Shown here piece by piece: positions 5,102 to 5,597 of a DNA stretch of 5,597 bases. This DNA is from Chitinophagales bacterium (GTDB taxonomy: Bacteria; Bacteroidota; Bacteroidia; Chitinophagales; UBA10324), in assembly GCA_026786335.1 (NCBI GenBank), contig JAJAYG010000103.1:1-5597 (forward strand). The letters are read 5' to 3'. A program made the translations under genes and the position numbers. Numbering within the stretch: the stretch's first letter is position 1; each line of letters opens with the position of its first letter. The notes under the pieces are model-generated. The model saw only the letters and a list, made by a program, of their open reading frames with translations. It searched no databases and was not told the DNA's origin.

Positions 5102-5231
5102 TTTTTTTTCACCAATAAATAAACACTATGAACAATGAAGAAGGAACAGGAGCATTTGATTACATCTGCTTCTAATAGGAAACTTTTATAATTTTGAATA
5201 ATGAATATCGAACAAGAAATTTCGAATAATT

Positions 5232-5260
5232 GAAGTAAGGTTCTTTATTAAAATTACTTC
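5232..5260. repeat. Inverted repeat in the LysM-Nudix intergenic region
   Basis: GAAGTAA (5232-5238) pairs with TTACTTC (5254-5260) around a 15-base AT-rich loop. It sits within a stretch of related short words (GAATAATGAATATCGAACAA, TTTCGAATAATTGAAGT, CGACATTCACGATTCACCAT). The whole region from 5102 to 5317 shows no coding frame and separates two convergent genes; the hairpin lacks a clean T-run, so it is not a typical terminator. Confidence 0.5.
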
Positions 5261-5272
5261 GACATTCACGAT

Positions 5273-5314
5273 TCACCATTCACTACTCACCATTCACTAC
5301 TCACCATTCACCAT
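5273..5314. repeat. 14-bp tandem repeat, three copies, downstream of Nudix gene
   Basis: TCACCATTCACTAC occurs at 5273-5286 and 5287-5300 exactly, then as TCACCATTCACCAT at 5301-5314; a more diverged unit precedes at 5259-5272. On the minus strand this reads as repeated TGAATGGTGA words starting four bases after the Nudix stop. Such arrays are familiar to me from Bacteroidota intergenic DNA; the function is unknown. Confidence 0.85.
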
Positions 5315-5317
5315 TTA

Positions 5318-5597
5318 TTAAATCACGCCCCTCTCCATCAACAACTTTGCTTTCAAGACAGCAATAATAGTTGGAGCATCCATAACTTCTCCGTGCATTA
5401 CCATTTGGTACAAATCTGCAAAAGGAATTTTCTTTACTTCTAATATTTCTGTCTCTTCGGGATTTGATTTTTGAAATGATAGCCCCTTTGCAACATAAAT
5501 AATTGCGCGCTCATCAGTTGCCGAATTGGAGAGATTGCACTCCGCAATTATTGTCCATTGCTTTGCTTCAATTCCACACTCTTCCTGCAACTCTCTC
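5318..5597 (-). CDS. Nudix hydrolase (ADP-ribose pyrophosphatase-like), 5'-truncated by window edge
   Basis: Only the last 93 codons are present; the true start lies to the right of the window. The first visible residues, RELQEECGI, are the C-terminal half of the Nudix box (R-E-U-x-E-E-x-G-U), which holds the metal-binding glutamates, and all key positions are intact. A TTG at 5588-5590 is the Leu of this box, not a start. The rest reads I-I-Y-V-A-K-G-L, then N-P-E-E-T-E-I-L-E-V, P-F-A-D-L-Y-Q-M-V, G-E-V-M-D-A-P-T-I-I-A-V-L. This is the typical tail of ADP-ribose/nucleoside-diphosphate-sugar pyrophosphatases, which hydrolyse ADP-ribose to AMP and ribose-5-phosphate. Substrate cannot be fixed without the N-terminal half. 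It is convergent with the LysM gene and followed by a tandem repeat. Confidence 0.9.
   Translation of the reverse strand, partial: RELQEECGIEAKQWTIIAECNLSNSATDERAIIYVAKGLSFQKSNPEETEILEVKKIPFADLYQMVMHGEVMDAPTIIAVLKAKLLMERGVI

Noticed and set aside
5588..5590. TTG as the start of the Nudix ORF
   Set aside because: The frame continues to the edge and the TTG codes for the Leu within the Nudix box, so the gene simply runs off the window.
1..5597. CRISPR array, tRNA or rRNA gene, insertion sequence
   Set aside because: No regularly spaced repeat-spacer pattern, no cloverleaf or rRNA-like sequence, and no transposase or terminal inverted repeats were seen; the 14-bp tandem units have no spacers.

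Overview
The window is about 5.6 kb of AT-rich DNA that looks like a Bacteroidota chromosome, probably an environmental member. Reasons: genes start with ATG-AAA-AAx and lack Shine-Dalgarno sequences; a match to the Bacteroidota -7 promoter element (TAnnTTTG) lies upstream of the NfeD gene; the protein families (full-length NfeD protease, LysM plus barrel protein, DUF6567-like protein) are typical of the phylum; and the intergenic simple repeats resemble those I recall from Bacteroidota. This is a judgement from the sequence, not a database result.

Layout. (1) 1-669, minus: a gene cut by the left edge, whose product carries residues resembling the 3-methyladenine DNA glycosylase (AAG/MPG) active site. 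(2) 670-842: a short intergenic stretch with a strong leftward terminator and a perfect 15-bp palindrome. (3) 843-2534, all minus: a patch of small accessory units. Read in the direction of transcription (right to left) it holds a 101-aa coiled-coil protein, an intact BrnT toxin with an overlapping short antitoxin-like ORF, a second diverged and broken copy of that same pair, and a DUF6567-like gene without a start. Copies of a degenerate repeat built on TTTTTTCTCTGTGG lie in the gaps between these units. (4) 2785-4170, minus: full-length NfeD membrane serine protease with its own terminator. (5) 4199-5101, plus: a secreted protein with two LysM domains and an RlpA-like barrel, divergent from NfeD with only 28 bases between the start codons. 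(6) 5102-5317: a non-coding stretch with a hairpin and a 14-bp tandem repeat. (7) 5318-5597, minus: the C-terminal part of a Nudix hydrolase cut by the right edge.

How the parts work together. NfeD (membrane proteolysis and quality control) and the LysM/barrel protein (cell wall binding) both act at the envelope and may share a tiny divergent promoter region. The 843-2534 patch looks like a zone of turnover: toxin-antitoxin modules arrive or duplicate, then decay, with repeats at nearly every junction. The most interesting item is the BrnT-linked antitoxin-like family. It is seen twice here, at similar short length, without the ribbon-helix-helix C-terminus of classical BrnA, so it may be an undescribed type of BrnT antitoxin.
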